A stretch of DNA of 64,000 nucleotides from Oligosphaera ethanolica (GTDB taxonomy: Bacteria > Verrucomicrobiota > Lentisphaeria > Oligosphaerales > Oligosphaeraceae). The position numbers and the translations under genes are program-made. The notes beneath the pieces were generated by a model. That model ran no database searches. It worked only from the letters and a program-made list of their open reading frames with translations, and was not told where the DNA came from. This document shows positions 63,148 to 64,000 of this stretch, in pieces; position 1 is the first letter of the stretch; each line of letters starts with the position of its first letter. The stretch lies in the NCBI RefSeq assembly GCF_030814695.1, contig NZ_JAUSVL010000001.1:434001-498000 (forward strand). Reading direction: 5' to 3'.

Positions 63148-64000
63148 TCAGTCGTGAACTCTTCTGGGAGATCGTGCGTCTGCACAAGGTCGAGAAACTG
63201 AACAGCACGCAGATCGGCGCCAGGCTGGCCATGGCACCGCGCAGCGTCCGCCGCTTCATGCGGCTGAGCGACTACCCCGTCAAGGCGGCGGAGCGGGAAA
63301 GACCGTGTCTGCTTGAGCAGCACGCGACGCGAATCCGCAGCCTTCTGGACTCCTTTGCCTACACCGTCTCGCAGCTTCACGCCCGCCTGGCCGAGGATGG
63401 CATCTCCTGCAGCTACCGCAGCCTGGCCCGCTACGTGAAGACGATCCACCCGAAGCAGCCCCCCGCCGTGATGAAGCTATGCTTCGAGCCAGGCGAGGCG
63501 GCGGAGGTGGACTTCGGTTCCTGCGGCATGATTTACTGCGGCCAGACGCAGCGGCGTCTTTCCGTGTGCGCGGTGGTCCTGTGCCACTCTCGGATGCTCT
63601 ACGCGGAGTTCATCCCCTGTGAACGCCTGGAGCACTTTCTCGCCTGCCAGCAGAACGCCCTGCATTACTTCGGCGGCTCGCCACGGCGCATGATCGTGGA
63701 CAACTGCCGCTGCGCGGTGTTGCGTCACCCGGGCGCCGGCGAGGTCAGCTACAACCCCGCCTTCCTGGACTTCTGCGGGCATTACGGGATGAAACCCACC
63801 GCGTGCAGCCCGCGCCACCCGCAGAGCAAAGGCATCGTCGAAAGGGCCGTCGGCTACATCAAGCACCACTTCGTCGACGGGCGGACCTTCGTCAGCCTCG
63901 ACCAGGCCAACGCGGCCCTGCGCGTCTGGCTGGACGAGGTCGCCAACGTTCGTTCACACGGCACGACCGAGCAGCGCCCCTGCGACATGCTCGCCGAAGA
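63144..64000 (+). CDS. istA: IS21-family transposase IstA (3' end beyond the window)
   Basis: The frame is open from the ATG at 63144 to the window end, 285 codons. It opens with an HTH (MISRELFWEIVRLHKVEKLN, then STQIGARLAMAPRSVRRFM) and continues with a retroviral-integrase-type catalytic core: Asp123 in AAEVDFGS, Asp186 in MIVDNCRC and Glu233 in SKGIVERAVGYIK. This is the IstA cointegrase layout; the helper ATPase IstB should follow to the right. It overlaps the preceding HTH gene by 4 bp. Confidence 0.92.
   Translation, partial: MISRELFWEIVRLHKVEKLNSTQIGARLAMAPRSVRRFMRLSDYPVKAAERERPCLLEQHATRIRSLLDSFAYTVSQLHARLAEDGISCSYRSLARYVKTIHPKQPPAVMKLCFEPGEAAEVDFGSCGMIYCGQTQRRLSVCAVVLCHSRMLYAEFIPCERLEHFLACQQNALHYFGGSPRRMIVDNCRCAVLRHPGAGEVSYNPAFLDFCGHYGMKPTACSPRHPQSKGIVERAVGYIKHHFVDGRTFVSLDQANAALRVWLDEVANVRSHGTTEQRPCDMLAE

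Noticed and set aside
1..64000. tRNA, rRNA or riboswitch genes
   Set aside because: Intergenic regions were read for cloverleaf and known aptamer patterns; none was convincing, though small or divergent RNAs could be missed by eye.

Overview
This 64 kb window is high-GC, gene-dense chromosome from a heterotrophic bacterium, most likely of the PVC superphylum and probably Lentisphaerota. The pointers are a type IV pilin-like protein with the H-X9-DG C-terminal motif, sugar- and glycan-processing genes (sialidase-like, GH29 fucosidase-like, SGNH esterase, ADP-ribosylglycohydrolase, uronate enzymes), a very large PVC-style membrane protein, and many palindromic and tandem intergenic repeats. No tRNA, rRNA or CRISPR array was seen. 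Assignments rest on reading motifs; no database search was possible.

Layout. 0-11.7 kb: the start of an RNA methyltransferase-like gene leaving the window, a sialidase/SGNH-esterase pair, TldD/TldE peptidase subunits followed by two exported unknowns, then a Gfo/Idh/MocA oxidoreductase with two sugar ABC permeases. 11.7-22.6 kb (minus strand): a deacetylase-like protein, a bacterial alpha-2-macroglobulin, an unlisted 47-residue membrane protein, an AlbA_2 protein and an MFS-HEAT fusion. 22.8-25.3 kb: phosphofructokinase, Nudix hydrolase, thioesterase. 25.3-28.1 kb: repeats, a gene broken at both ends and an IS3-type remnant. 28.1-32 kb: ECF sigma factor, zinc anti-sigma factor and an exported coiled-coil protein, divergent from a transglutaminase-like protein. 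32-39 kb: ROK kinase, giant membrane protein, pseudopilin and an RpiB-GlyA fusion. 39-41.8 kb: GH29-like protein, then a repeat field holding a GxxExxY nuclease-like gene. 41.8-47.5 kb: two acetyltransferases, ADP-ribosylglycohydrolase and a DksA-like/lspA/miaA operon. 48-51.2 kb: uxaB-uxaA for hexuronate use. 51.4-58.2 kb: a MITE-like element, two tandem MFS transporters and a 1222-residue exported protein. 58.2-64 kb: REP-like arrays split by an intact 1.87 kb insertion sequence, then the start of an IS21-type element that leaves the window.

Functionally the resident genes suggest scavenging of host or plant glycans: sialic-acid or deoxy-sugar release, fucosidase, sugar import, uronate oxidation, and sugar phosphorylation feeding glycolysis and one-carbon metabolism. 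The most unusual material is non-coding or mobile: a 375 bp MITE-like element with 8 bp target duplication, a dispersed three-hairpin repeat with paired base changes, covarying REP palindromes, and an IS that sits between two copies of a 23 bp palindrome and carries a HARE-HTH accessory gene.
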